From positions 124,001 through 188,000 of the forward strand of contig NZ_CADESW010000013.1 of the NCBI RefSeq assembly GCF_902830275.1: DNA of 64,000 nucleotides, in the 5' to 3' direction. Shown piece by piece: positions 40,945-49,339 of the stretch. The position numbers were made by a program, and so were the translations under genes. How positions within the stretch are numbered: position 1 is the stretch's first letter; each line of letters begins with the position of its first letter. This DNA comes from Burkholderia stagnalis (GTDB taxonomy: Bacteria; Pseudomonadota; Gammaproteobacteria; Burkholderiales; Burkholderiaceae). Under the pieces are notes generated by a model. That model had not been told where the DNA came from. It saw nothing but the letters and a program-made list of their open reading frames with translations, and made no database searches.

Positions 40945-42531
40945 ATGAGCGACGATATCGACAACGGCGGCGGCAAGGGCGGCTTCACGCGCCGCGACAT
41001 GATGCGGGTCATGGCGGCGAGCGGCATGATGGCCGTCGGCGGCGGCGGGCTGCTGATGGACGCGCAGTCGGCGTTCGCCGCGCCGGCGCCCAAGCGCGGC
41101 GGCAAGATCCGGGTCGCGAACGAATCGAGCTCGACGGCCGATACGCTCGACCCGGCCAAGGGCTCGACGGGCGCCGACTACATTCGCTTCTTCATGTTCT
41201 ACAGCGGCCTCACGCAGCTCGACGCGAGCCTGACGCCGCAGATGAATCTCGCCCAGTCGCTGCAGACGACCGACGCGAAGACGTGGATCATCAAGCTGCG
41301 CAAGGGCGTCACGTTCCACGACGGGAAACCGGTCGGGCCGGCCGACGTGGTGTATTCGCTGATGCGCCACAAGAACGCGGCCACCGCCTCGAAGGTCAAG
41401 CCGCTCGCCGATCAGTTCGCCGATGCGAAGGCCAGCGGCCCGGACGAAGTCACGCTCACGCTCGCCAGCGCGAACGCCGATCTGCCGGTGATCCTCGCGA
41501 CGCCGCAGCTCGTGATCGTCAAGGACGGCACGACCGACTTCAGCACCGGCATCGGCTGCGGCCCGTACAAGCTGAAGTCGTTCAAGCCGGGCGTGTCGAC
41601 CGTCGGCGTGCGCAACGACAGCTACTTCAAGCCGGGGATGCCGTACCTCGACGAAATCGAGCTGATCGGCATCAGCGACAGCGCCGCGCGCCTGAACGCG
41701 CTGCTGTCGGGCGACGTGCACCTGATCAACGCGATCGATCCGCGCTCGACGCAGCGGGTCGCGTCGACGCCGGGCTATGCGCTGAAGGAAACCAAGTCGG
41801 GGCTCTATACCGACCTGATCATGCGCAGCGACAACCCGCTGACCGCGAACCCGGATTTCGTCGAAGGGATGAAGTACCTGTTCGATCGCGAACAGATCCG
41901 CTCGGCGGTATTCCGCGGCTACGCGGTGGTCGGCAACGACCAGCCGATCCCGCCGGGGCATCGCTACTTCAACGCGTCGCTGCCGCAGCGGCCGCACGAT
42001 CCGGACAAGGCGAAGTTCCTGTTCCAGAAGGCGGGCGCACTGGGCGTCGCGCTGCCGCCGATCTATGCGACCTCCGACGCAAACGGGTCGATCGAAATGG
42101 CCGTGCTGCTGCAGCAGGCCGGCCAGAAGATCGGGCTGAACCTGCAGGTGAACCGCGTGTCGCCCGACGGCTACTGGTCGAACCACTGGATGAAGCATCC
42201 GCTCGGCTTCGGCAACATCAACCCGCGCTCGAGCGCCGACGTGCTGTTCACGCAGTTCTTCAAGTCGGATGCGCCGTGGAACGAGTCGGGCTGGAAGAAC
42301 GCGAAGTTCGACCAGTTGCTGCTCGCCGCCCGCTCGGAAACCGACGACGCGAAGCGCAAGCAGATGTACGGCGACATGCAGGTGCTCGTCGCACAGCAGT
42401 GCCGGGTCGGCATTCCGGCCTTCATCAGCTTCCTCGACGGATACGACAAGCGGCTCGCGGGCCTCGGGTCGATCCCGACCGGCGGGATGATGGGCTTCAT
42501 GTTCGCCGAGAACGTGTGGTGGAACGCGTGA
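40945..42531 (+). CDS. ABC transporter substrate-binding protein, Tat-exported
   Basis: A 528-residue solute-binding protein of the peptide/nickel/opine family (SBP_bac_5). The leader FTRRDMMRVMAASGMMAVGG (about 14-33) is a twin-arginine signal, and AFAAPAP is the probable cleavage region. The mature part has GGKIRVANES (about 52-61), GVTFHDGKPVGPADVVYSL (about 127-145), DFSTGIGCGPYKLKSF and FNASLPQRPHDPDKAKFL. Tat export of a solute receptor suggests folding before export. It is the first gene of an ABC operon with two permeases and a fused ATPase. The ligand is unknown; the adjacent oxidases and amidohydrolase suggest an amine or N-acyl compound. Confidence 0.88.
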   Translation: MSDDIDNGGGKGGFTRRDMMRVMAASGMMAVGGGGLLMDAQSAFAAPAPKRGGKIRVANESSSTADTLDPAKGSTGADYIRFFMFYSGLTQLDASLTPQMNLAQSLQTTDAKTWIIKLRKGVTFHDGKPVGPADVVYSLMRHKNAATASKVKPLADQFADAKASGPDEVTLTLASANADLPVILATPQLVIVKDGTTDFSTGIGCGPYKLKSFKPGVSTVGVRNDSYFKPGMPYLDEIELIGISDSAARLNALLSGDVHLINAIDPRSTQRVASTPGYALKETKSGLYTDLIMRSDNPLTANPDFVEGMKYLFDREQIRSAVFRGYAVVGNDQPIPPGHRYFNASLPQRPHDPDKAKFLFQKAGALGVALPPIYATSDANGSIEMAVLLQQAGQKIGLNLQVNRVSPDGYWSNHWMKHPLGFGNINPRSSADVLFTQFFKSDAPWNESGWKNAKFDQLLLAARSETDDAKRKQMYGDMQVLVAQQCRVGIPAFISFLDGYDKRLAGLGSIPTGGMMGFMFAENVWWNA

Positions 42532-42610
42532 CGCCGATGCGTGCCGCCGCCGCGCGGCCGGTGCGGGCCACCGCCCCGGTCGCGCGCGACTTTTCACGGA
42601 GTGCCGCTTC

Positions 42611-43564
42611 ATGAATCGAATCCTGCTCGCGCTGATCGGCCGGCGCATCGCGGTCACCGCGCTGACGCTGCTGATCGTGTCCGCGATCATCTTCACGATC
42701 ACGAACCTGCTGCCGGGCGACGCCGCGCAGGCCGCGCTCGGCCAGTCGGCCACACCGGAGACGATCGCCGCGCTGCGCCAGCAGTTCGGCCTCGACATGC
42801 CGGCTCATGTGCGCTACCTGCACTGGCTCGCGGGGCTGCTGTACGGCGATTTCGGCCGCTCGCTGTCGGGCGACATGCCGGTGTCGGAGATGATCGGCGG
42901 ACGCCTGCCGAAGTCGCTCGCGCTCGCGGCGATCACGACCGCCGTGTCGGTGCCGATCGCGCTGCTGCTCGGTATCCTCGCGGCGGTCAAGCGCGAGTCG
43001 GTGGTCGACCGCGCGATCAGCCTCGGTACGCTGTCGCTCGTCGCGACGCCGGAATTCCTGATCGCGACGGTCGCCGTGCTGGTGCTCGCCGTGAAGCTGC
43101 ACTGGCTGTCCGCGTTGTCGTACAGCGGCCCGATCGAAAGCGTGCACGACTTCCTGCGCGCGTATGCGATGCCGGTGCTGACGCTGTGCGCGGTCGTGAT
43201 CGCGCAGATGGCCCGGATGACGCGGGCCGCGGTCATCGAGCAGCTGAGCGCGTCGTATGTCGAGATGGCCGTGCTCAAGGGCGCGAGCCCCGCGCGCGTC
43301 GTGCTGCGCCATGCGCTGCCGAACGCGGTCGGCCCGATCGCCAATGCGATCGCCCTGAGCCTGTCGTATCTGCTCGGCGGCGTGATCGTCGTCGAGACGA
43401 TCTTCAACTATCCGGGCCTCGCGAGCCTGATGGTCGATGCTGTCGGCAACCGCGATTTCCCGCTGGTCCAGGCGTGCACGCTGATCTTCTGCGTCGCCTA
43501 TCTGACGCTCGTGCTGTTCGCCGACCTGTGCTCGATCGTGTCGAACCCGAGACTGCGGACCTGA
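42611..43564 (+). CDS. ABC permease, DppB-like
   Basis: A 317-residue inner-membrane permease. The N-terminal span (about 11-31) and VSAIIFTITNLLPGDAAQ loop, the conserved QFGLDMPAHVRYLHW segment and five further spans follow the OppB/DppB plan. The EAA-like loop is MAVLKGASPARVVLRHALPNA (about 218-238), which contacts the ATPase. It lies 79 bases after the binding protein and immediately before the second permease, with whose possible GTG start it is contiguous. It forms the channel with the DppC-like partner. Confidence 0.88.
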   Translation: MNRILLALIGRRIAVTALTLLIVSAIIFTITNLLPGDAAQAALGQSATPETIAALRQQFGLDMPAHVRYLHWLAGLLYGDFGRSLSGDMPVSEMIGGRLPKSLALAAITTAVSVPIALLLGILAAVKRESVVDRAISLGTLSLVATPEFLIATVAVLVLAVKLHWLSALSYSGPIESVHDFLRAYAMPVLTLCAVVIAQMARMTRAAVIEQLSASYVEMAVLKGASPARVVLRHALPNAVGPIANAIALSLSYLLGGVIVVETIFNYPGLASLMVDAVGNRDFPLVQACTLIFCVAYLTLVLFADLCSIVSNPRLRT

Positions 43565-43594
43565 GTGTCCCGTCCTCTTTCCAGGATGCCGCCC

Positions 43595-44554
43595 ATGCAC
43601 CCGACCGAACCCGTACAACGCAGCAACGTGCTGCCGCCGCCCGGCGATCCGCTCCCGCCGTGGGAAGGCGCGCCGCCGCCCGCCGCGCCTTCCCCCGACC
43701 AGCCGCCCAGGCGCCGCGCCGCGCGCGTCAGACTGACGACCGGCGGCCGCGTCGGCCTGTCGATGGTCGGCCTGATGCTGTTCATCGCGGTGTTCGCGCC
43801 GCTGCTCGCGCCGCATGACGTCGGCGCGATCGTCACGCCGGACGTGTTCGCACCGTTCAGCGTGAAGCTGCCGTTCGGCTCCGACTTTCTCGGCCGCGAC
43901 ATGCTGAGCCGGATCCTGTACGGCACGCGGCTGACCGTGCTGCTCGCGCTCGCGGCGGTGCTGCTCGCCGCGCTGACCGGCACGACGCTCGGGCTGCTCG
44001 CGACCGTGTCGGGCCGCGCGGTCGACGAGACGATGAGCCGGCTGCTCGATGCGCTCACGTCGATCCCGTCGAAGATGTTCGCGCTGATGTTCGTCGCCGC
44101 GTTCGGTTCGTCGCTGCCGCTCCTGGTCCTGACCGCCGCGGTCAGCTACATGCCGGGCTCGTACCGGATCGCGCGCGCGCTGGCGGTCAACATCAGCACG
44201 CTCGAATTCGTGCAGGTCGCGCGGGCGCGCGGCGAAAGCGCGCTGTACATCGCGTGCATCGAGATGCTGCCGAACATGATCCACCCGATGCTGGCCGATA
44301 CCGGGCTGCGCTTCACGTTCGTCGTGCTGCTGCTGAGCGGGCTGAGCTTTCTCGGGCTCGGCGTGCAGCCGCCGTACGCGGATCTCGGCTCGCTCGTGCG
44401 CGAGAACATCGCGAGCCTCGGCGACGGCTCGGCCGTCGCGATCATGCCCGCGGTCGCGATCGCGATCCTGACGGTGGGCGTCAACCTGTTGATCGACGGC
44501 CTGCCGCATCGCGGCCGCCGCAAGGGCGCGGCCGGCGCCGCCGGAGGGCAGTGA
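43595..44554 (+). CDS. ABC permease, DppC-like
   Basis: A 319-residue permease. A Pro-rich cytoplasmic head (about 1-45, PPPGDPLPPWEG) precedes the first span (GLSMVGLMLFIAVFAPLLAP), then FGSDFLGRDMLSRILYGTRLTVLLALA, the OppC/DppC signature, and an EAA loop, QVARARGESALYIACIEMLPN. The ATG at 43595 is preferred because AGGA lies eight bases upstream; ATG 43586 or GTG 43565, directly at the previous stop, are possible. The gene overlaps the ATPase gene by one base. Confidence 0.85.
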   Translation: MHPTEPVQRSNVLPPPGDPLPPWEGAPPPAAPSPDQPPRRRAARVRLTTGGRVGLSMVGLMLFIAVFAPLLAPHDVGAIVTPDVFAPFSVKLPFGSDFLGRDMLSRILYGTRLTVLLALAAVLLAALTGTTLGLLATVSGRAVDETMSRLLDALTSIPSKMFALMFVAAFGSSLPLLVLTAAVSYMPGSYRIARALAVNISTLEFVQVARARGESALYIACIEMLPNMIHPMLADTGLRFTFVVLLLSGLSFLGLGVQPPYADLGSLVRENIASLGDGSAVAIMPAVAIAILTVGVNLLIDGLPHRGRRKGAAGAAGGQ

Positions 44555-46425
44555 TGCAACACGAATCGAACCCGCTCGTCGAGGTGCGCGGGCTGCGCGT
44601 GGTCGGCGGCCGGCCCGGCGGCGAGGAAACGACGATCGTCCACGGCGTCGACTTCGAGATCCGGCGCGGCGAGGTGCTTGCGCTGATCGGCGAGTCCGGC
44701 TCCGGCAAGACGACCATCGCGCTGTCGCTGATGGGCCATGCGCGTGCCGGCTGCCGGATCGCCGGCGGCTCGGTGAAGCTCGGCGGCACGGACGTCTGCA
44801 CGTTGTCCGCGCACGCGCTGGCCGCGCTGCGCGGCCGCAAGGTCGCGTATATCGCGCAGAGCGCGGCCGCCGCGTTCAACCCGTCGCGCACGATCCTCGA
44901 CCAGGTGATCGAGAGTGCGCTGATCCACAGGACGATGCCCAGGCGCGAGGCGCAGGCGAAGGCGGTCGAGCTGTTTCGCGCGCTCGCGCTGCCCGAGCCG
45001 GAGACGATCGGCAAGCGTTATCCGCACCAGGTGTCGGGCGGGCAGCTGCAGCGGCTGATGGCCGCGATGGCGCTGATCACCGATCCGGAGCTGGTGATCC
45101 TCGACGAGCCGACCACCGCGCTCGACGTGACCACGCAGATCGACGTGCTGCAGGCCTTCAAGAGCGTGATCCGGCGCTGCGGGATGAGCGCCGTATACGT
45201 GTCGCACGATCTGGCCGTGGTCGCGCAGATGGCCGACCGGATCGTGGTGCTGAGCGACGGCGTGATCCGCGAAGCGGGCGATACCGAGCAGATCCTGCAT
45301 GCGCCGACGCATCCGTACACGCAGAGCCTGATCGCGGCGGTGACGCCGGGCGATGCCGAACGCAACGCGAAAGCGGCAAGCGCCGCGCCGGCGCCGCTGC
45401 TCGACGTGCGCGGCGCGGTCGCCGGCTACGGCGGCCGTACCGCGAAAGGCTGGCCCGTGAAGGTGATCCTGCACGAAGTCGACCTGCGTATCGGGCGCGG
45501 GCAGACGGTCGGCGTGATCGGCGAATCGGGCTCCGGCAAGACGACGCTCGCGAAGGTGATCGCCGGCCTCGTGCCGGCGACGGGCGGGCAGATCCTGCTC
45601 GACGGCGAGCCGCTCGCGCTCGATACGGCCAAGCGCACCAAGGAGCAGCACCGCCGCGTGCAGATCGTGTTCCAGAACGCCGATACCGCGCTCAATCCGG
45701 TGCATACCGTCGAGCGCACGCTGGCGCGGCCGCTCGCGTTCTATCACGGGATCAAGGGCGCGCGTGCGCGGCAGCGCGTCGCGGAACTGCTCGAACTCGT
45801 GCGGCTGCCGCAGGCGGTCGCCGCGCGGCGCACCGGCGAGCTGTCGGGCGGACAGAAGCAGCGCGTGAACCTCGCGCGTGCGCTCGCGGCCGAGCCCGAC
45901 CTGATCCTGTGCGACGAGGTCACGTCGGCACTCGACACCGTGGTCGGCGCCGCGATCATGGACTTGCTGCGCGACCTGCAGGCGAAGCTCGGCGTGTCGT
46001 ACGTGTTCATCACGCACGACATCGCGAAGGTGCGCGCAATCAGCGACGACATCGTCGTGCTGTACGCGGGCCGCCGCGTCGAGACGGGCAGCCGCGACGC
46101 GCTGTGCGCGCCGCCTTACCACCCGTATTCGCACCTGCTCGTGTCGTCCGCGCCGGAGCTGCGCGCGGGCTGGCTCGACGATGCGGCCGAGCGCTGCCAC
46201 CGGCCGCTCGTGCCGATCGGCGCGAGCGCCGACGACGCCGAGCTGTGTCCGTTCCTGTCGCGCTGCGCGATGCGGGTGGACGGCGTGTGCAACCGGACCG
46301 CGCCCACGCTGCGCACGCTCGAGAACGGCGCGCAGGTGTTGTGCCATCGCAGCGAGGAAGATCTCGCGCGCTTCCAGGCCCAGCCGGCGGAGGGCGTCGC
46401 GCCGGTGCAGCCGGCGCGCCAGTAG
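44554..46425 (+). CDS. Fused DppD-DppF-like ABC ATPase
   Basis: A 623-residue protein with two complete ATP-binding cassettes, covering both ATPases of the transporter. First half: Walker A GESGSGKTT (about 49-57), signature VSGGQ, Walker B VILDEPTT. Second half: GESGSGKTT (about 327-335), signature LSGGQKQR, Walker B ILCDEVTSALD. The CPFLSRCAMRVDGVC cysteine region near the C-terminus is typical of Opp/Dpp ATPases (an oligopeptide-transporter C-terminal cysteine motif). Fusion keeps the two subunits in 1:1 ratio. It overlaps the permease gene stop. Confidence 0.88.
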   Translation: MQHESNPLVEVRGLRVVGGRPGGEETTIVHGVDFEIRRGEVLALIGESGSGKTTIALSLMGHARAGCRIAGGSVKLGGTDVCTLSAHALAALRGRKVAYIAQSAAAAFNPSRTILDQVIESALIHRTMPRREAQAKAVELFRALALPEPETIGKRYPHQVSGGQLQRLMAAMALITDPELVILDEPTTALDVTTQIDVLQAFKSVIRRCGMSAVYVSHDLAVVAQMADRIVVLSDGVIREAGDTEQILHAPTHPYTQSLIAAVTPGDAERNAKAASAAPAPLLDVRGAVAGYGGRTAKGWPVKVILHEVDLRIGRGQTVGVIGESGSGKTTLAKVIAGLVPATGGQILLDGEPLALDTAKRTKEQHRRVQIVFQNADTALNPVHTVERTLARPLAFYHGIKGARARQRVAELLELVRLPQAVAARRTGELSGGQKQRVNLARALAAEPDLILCDEVTSALDTVVGAAIMDLLRDLQAKLGVSYVFITHDIAKVRAISDDIVVLYAGRRVETGSRDALCAPPYHPYSHLLVSSAPELRAGWLDDAAERCHRPLVPIGASADDAELCPFLSRCAMRVDGVCNRTAPTLRTLENGAQVLCHRSEEDLARFQAQPAEGVAPVQPARQ

Positions 46426-46500
46426 CGTGCCGCATCATTCGTTCATCGCGCTCGCCGGCCCGGCGAGCGGCCTTCCGCATAGTGTGCTGCGGCGGTCGTG

Positions 46501-46570
46501 CAAAACGGTGAATCGTGCGCGCGCGGTGCGCGAATACGCGGCAACTGCGCTTTCTGACGGTGGTTAAATG
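46501..46570 (+). promoter_or_regulatory. Promoter module B, shared with 40656
   Basis: CAAAACGGT at 46501-46509, GAATCGTG at 46510-46517, CGAAT at 46531-46535 and TTAAATG at 46564-46570 repeat module A in the same order, with the same 63 bases from first to last block. It lies 55 bases upstream of the flavin oxidase start, a normal promoter distance. The AraC regulator of the next gene group is a candidate binder. Confidence 0.6.
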
Positions 46571-46625
46571 GCTTTCAACGGGCGATCGCCCCGATCGCTG
46601 TTGCGGAATGCTTGAGAAGGATCCG

Positions 46626-47903
46626 ATGAAATTCGACTCGTACTGGCTGGATACCCGCCCCGCGTTTCGTGCCGGCTGCGAAGGGCCTGTCGAAGGGCGC
46701 GCCGACGTGGCCGTGATCGGCGGCGGCTTCACCGGCCTGTCGGCGGCGCTCGCGCTTGCGCAGCGCGGCGTATCGGTGGTCGTGCTCGAAGCCGCGCAGG
46801 TCGCGGGCGAAGCGTCCGGCCGCAACGGCGGCCAGTGCAATACCGGCGTCGCGCAGGACTACGCGTCGCTTGTCGCGCGCGTCGGCGCCGAACCCGCCAG
46901 GCAGTTCTATCGCGCGTACGAAAGCGCGGTGAGGAGCGTCGAGGCGATCGTTGCCGAACATGCGATCGACTGCGATTTCCGGCATGCCGGCAAGCTGAAG
47001 CTCGCCGCGAAACCGCAGCATTTCGCGGGACTGGCAAAGACGTTCGACGTGCTGCGGCGCGAAGTGGATCCCGACATCGAACTGATCGAGCCGTCGCGGA
47101 TCCGCGATGAAATCGCCTCCGACGGCTTCTACGGCGGGCTGTTGCAGCGCAATGGCGTGCAGATGCACATGGGCAAGTTCGGCGTCGGCCTCGCGCAGGC
47201 GGCAGTGCGGGCGGGCGCGCGCATCTACGAGCAGGCGGCCGTCACGCAGCTCGAGCGGATCCAGGGCGAGCGCCACATGATCACTTGCACGCGCGGCACG
47301 CTCGTCGCCGATCGCGTGCTGGTCGCGACCGGTGCGTCGCAACATGGCCCGTTCGCCTGGTTCAGGCGGCGCATCGCGCCGGTCGGCAGTTTCATCGTCG
47401 TCACCGAGCCGCTGCCCGACGCGCAGCTGAACCGGCTGTTCCCGCACCGCCGTGCATACGTGACGTCGCGCCAGATCGGCAACTACTTCCGCGTGACGCC
47501 CGACAACCGGCTGCTGTTCGGCGGCCGCGCGCGCTTCGCGATGTCGAGCCCGCGCTCCGACGCGAAAAGCGGCGAGATCCTGCGCACCGGCATGGCCGGC
47601 TATTTCCCGGAACTGGCCAACGTGCGGCTCGATTACTGCTGGGGAGGGCTGGTCGACATCACCGCCGACCGGCTGCCGCGCGCGGGCCAGCACAACGGGC
47701 TCTATTACTCGATGGGCTACAGCGGCCACGGCGTGCAGATGTCCGTGCACATGGGCCGCGTAATGGCCGACGTGCTGTACGGCGCGGCCGCGTCGAATCC
47801 GTGGCGCGAGCTCGACTGGCCGGCGATGCCCGGCCATTTCGGGCACGCATGGTTCCTGCCGTTCGTCGGCGCGTATTACCGGATGCAGGATTTCCTGCAC
47901 TGA
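46626..47903 (+). CDS. FAD-dependent amine/amino acid oxidase, PuuB-like
   Basis: A 425-residue DAO-family flavoprotein. The FAD dinucleotide fold ADVAVIGGGFTGLSAAL (about 25-41) and LEAAQVAGEASGRNGGQCN (about 55-73, flavin contacts) and the C-terminal YSMGYSGHGVQMS match gamma-glutamylputrescine oxidase-type enzymes. It presumably oxidises an amine or imino group with O2 to an aldehyde plus ammonia and H2O2. The aldehyde dehydrogenase at 50714 may act next. GAGAAGG precedes the ATG at 46626; the longer frame from 46515 crosses promoter module B and is rejected. Confidence 0.85.
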   Translation: MKFDSYWLDTRPAFRAGCEGPVEGRADVAVIGGGFTGLSAALALAQRGVSVVVLEAAQVAGEASGRNGGQCNTGVAQDYASLVARVGAEPARQFYRAYESAVRSVEAIVAEHAIDCDFRHAGKLKLAAKPQHFAGLAKTFDVLRREVDPDIELIEPSRIRDEIASDGFYGGLLQRNGVQMHMGKFGVGLAQAAVRAGARIYEQAAVTQLERIQGERHMITCTRGTLVADRVLVATGASQHGPFAWFRRRIAPVGSFIVVTEPLPDAQLNRLFPHRRAYVTSRQIGNYFRVTPDNRLLFGGRARFAMSSPRSDAKSGEILRTGMAGYFPELANVRLDYCWGGLVDITADRLPRAGQHNGLYYSMGYSGHGVQMSVHMGRVMADVLYGAAASNPWRELDWPAMPGHFGHAWFLPFVGAYYRMQDFLH

Positions 47904-47928
47904 AGCGGCTGCCCCGGGAGGATTCGAT

Positions 47929-48045
47929 ATGACCACACGATTCGTTTGCACGCTCGGCGTCGGCGACACGACTTCCGCGCCGATCGGGCGGTTCTCGATC
48001 GCGCATTTCGCCGCGCAGGATGCTGCTGTCAAGGCGGCCGCATGA
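47929..48045 (+). CDS. 38-residue ORF coupled to AraC gene
   Basis: A short frame begins at the ATG of GATATGACCACACG, with GGGAGG about seven bases upstream, and ends with a TGA overlapping the ATG of the AraC gene (ATGA). The product begins MTTRFVCTLGVGD and ends AVKAAA, and resembles nothing I know. The strong ribosome site, 25 bases after the oxidase stop, and the coupling make it likely to be translated; it may set the level of the regulator or be a small protein. Confidence 0.5.
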   Translation: MTTRFVCTLGVGDTTSAPIGRFSIAHFAAQDAAVKAAA

Positions 48046-48512
48046 ACACGGTGAGCATGGTCGCGCTGTTCCGCGATCCGGCCGAAGGCGCGACGCCTCG
48101 CACGCTGCATGTCCCGGGGCCCGTGTCGCGGGCGATCGGCGACGTGCTGCGCACGATCGATGCATCGTTCGCGCAGCCGCTGAACCTCGACACGCTCGCG
48201 GCGGTGGCCGGATTGAGCGTGTCGCGCTTCACCGCGCGCTTTCGCGGCGAAGTCGGGTTGTCGCCGCATCGATATCTGTGCCTGGTGCGCGTGCGGCGTG
48301 CGCAGGATTTGTTGCGCGCCGGCCTGGCGCCTTCGGTCGTCGCGACCGAGGTCGGATTCTTCGATCAGAGCCATCTGTGCCGGCATTTCCGGCGGGTGCT
48401 CGGCATCACGCCGCGCGATTACGTGGTCGCGCCGCCGGGTTGCGCGCCGGCGCGAACGTCGCCGATGCGCACGCGCGCCGAACGCAGCGAAGGGGCGTGT
48501 CACGTTGCGTAG
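48042..48512 (+). CDS. Short AraC family regulator
   Basis: A 156-residue AraC-type regulator with only a short N-terminal region before the DNA-binding domain (about 30-130). Helix one is LNLDTLAAVAGLSVSRFTARF and helix two AQDLLRAGLAPSVVATEVGFFDQSHLCRHFRRVLG in outline, the second containing the usual GFxDQSHxxRxFRR. It has no sensor domain of normal length, so it may respond through another protein or act constitutively. It lies downstream of the flavin oxidase and is coupled to a short ORF. It is a candidate regulator for the two promoter modules. Confidence 0.78.
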   Translation: MNTVSMVALFRDPAEGATPRTLHVPGPVSRAIGDVLRTIDASFAQPLNLDTLAAVAGLSVSRFTARFRGEVGLSPHRYLCLVRVRRAQDLLRAGLAPSVVATEVGFFDQSHLCRHFRRVLGITPRDYVVAPPGCAPARTSPMRTRAERSEGACHVA

Positions 48513-48519
48513 GCGAAAA

Positions 48520-48536
48520 CGCGGACAGTGTCCGCG
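48520..48536. promoter_or_regulatory. 17-base perfect palindrome
   Basis: CGCGGACAGTGTCCGCG is a perfect palindrome with arms of 8 bases around G, eight bases after the AraC stop and 67 bases before the bicupin start. It has no following T run, so an operator for the bicupin operon is more likely than a terminator. Confidence 0.5.
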
Positions 48537-48602
48537 AACAACGATTTCCGATACCGCGCGACGGGTTCTCGACCACCTCGTCGCGCATTGGCAGGAGCAG
48601 AA

Positions 48603-49337
48603 ATGACCGCAGCTTTCGTGTTGCATCGTGCCGACGGCACGGCGAATACAACCGCCTTCCGCAAGCAGGCGTTCGGCGAGCGCGACCCGTTCGCGCGACA
48701 GCGGGAGATCGCGTGGGAAGGGCCCGACTCGATGGCCGCCGGGCGTATCCGTTTCGCTGGCGAACTTGACGTCCCGAGTTATCCGCACATTGAAACGCTC
48801 GTCGTCGTCGAAGGCGAGCTGATGCTCGAAGCGGCGGGAGCCGCCCCGTTGGTGCTGGGCGCGGGGGAGGGGGCTGTCATCGGCAGCGGCACGGCGCTTC
48901 GCGTCGTCGCGGAGTCGCGCGTGCTCGTCATGTTCTGCGCAGCCGCGTGCACCGCACCGACGAAGCGCGGCGTGTTCCCGCTGCGTGCCGACGCCGACTT
49001 CAAGCCCTCCGCATCGCTGCCGGCAGAGGTGCTGCTCGGCCCCGCACCGCAATGCCGCAGCGACAACGTGTTCGTCGACGACGGCGCCGGGTGCTGCGCG
49101 GGCACGTGGGATTCGACGCCCTATCACCGGATCGTTCGCCCGCATCGCGTGAACGAGTTCATGCTCCTGCTGGCCGGCAGCGTGCGGTTCGCCGCGCCCG
49201 ACGGCAGCGTGCTGTCGCTCGGCGCCGGCGACGCGCTGTTCGTGCCGCGCGGCGCACCCATCGGGTGGGAAAGCCGCGAACGCGTGGCGAAATTCTACGT
49301 CGTGCAAAACGTCCGCGTATCAACCGAACGAGACTGA
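48603..49337 (+). CDS. Two-domain cupin_3 protein
   Basis: A 244-residue protein with two cupin_3 (DUF861) domains (about 40-125 and 155-240). Motifs are LVVVEGELMLEA and ALRVVAESRVLV in the first, and RVNEFMLLLAGSVRFAAPDG with LGAGDALFVPRGAP in the second. The His/Glu metal ligands of classical cupins are only partly kept. Function is unknown; family members include ureidoglycine and ureidoglycolate enzymes. AGGAG supports the ATG at 48603; the longer frame from 48528 runs over the palindrome. The flavin oxidase gene follows three bases later, so they are cotranscribed. Confidence 0.78.
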   Translation: MTAAFVLHRADGTANTTAFRKQAFGERDPFARQREIAWEGPDSMAAGRIRFAGELDVPSYPHIETLVVVEGELMLEAAGAAPLVLGAGEGAVIGSGTALRVVAESRVLVMFCAAACTAPTKRGVFPLRADADFKPSASLPAEVLLGPAPQCRSDNVFVDDGAGCCAGTWDSTPYHRIVRPHRVNEFMLLLAGSVRFAAPDGSVLSLGAGDALFVPRGAPIGWESRERVAKFYVVQNVRVSTERD

Positions 49338-49339
49338 AC

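Noticed and set aside
48528..48602. Extended start for the bicupin gene
   Set aside because: The frame crosses the palindrome at 48520-48536, and AGGAG points to the ATG at 48603.
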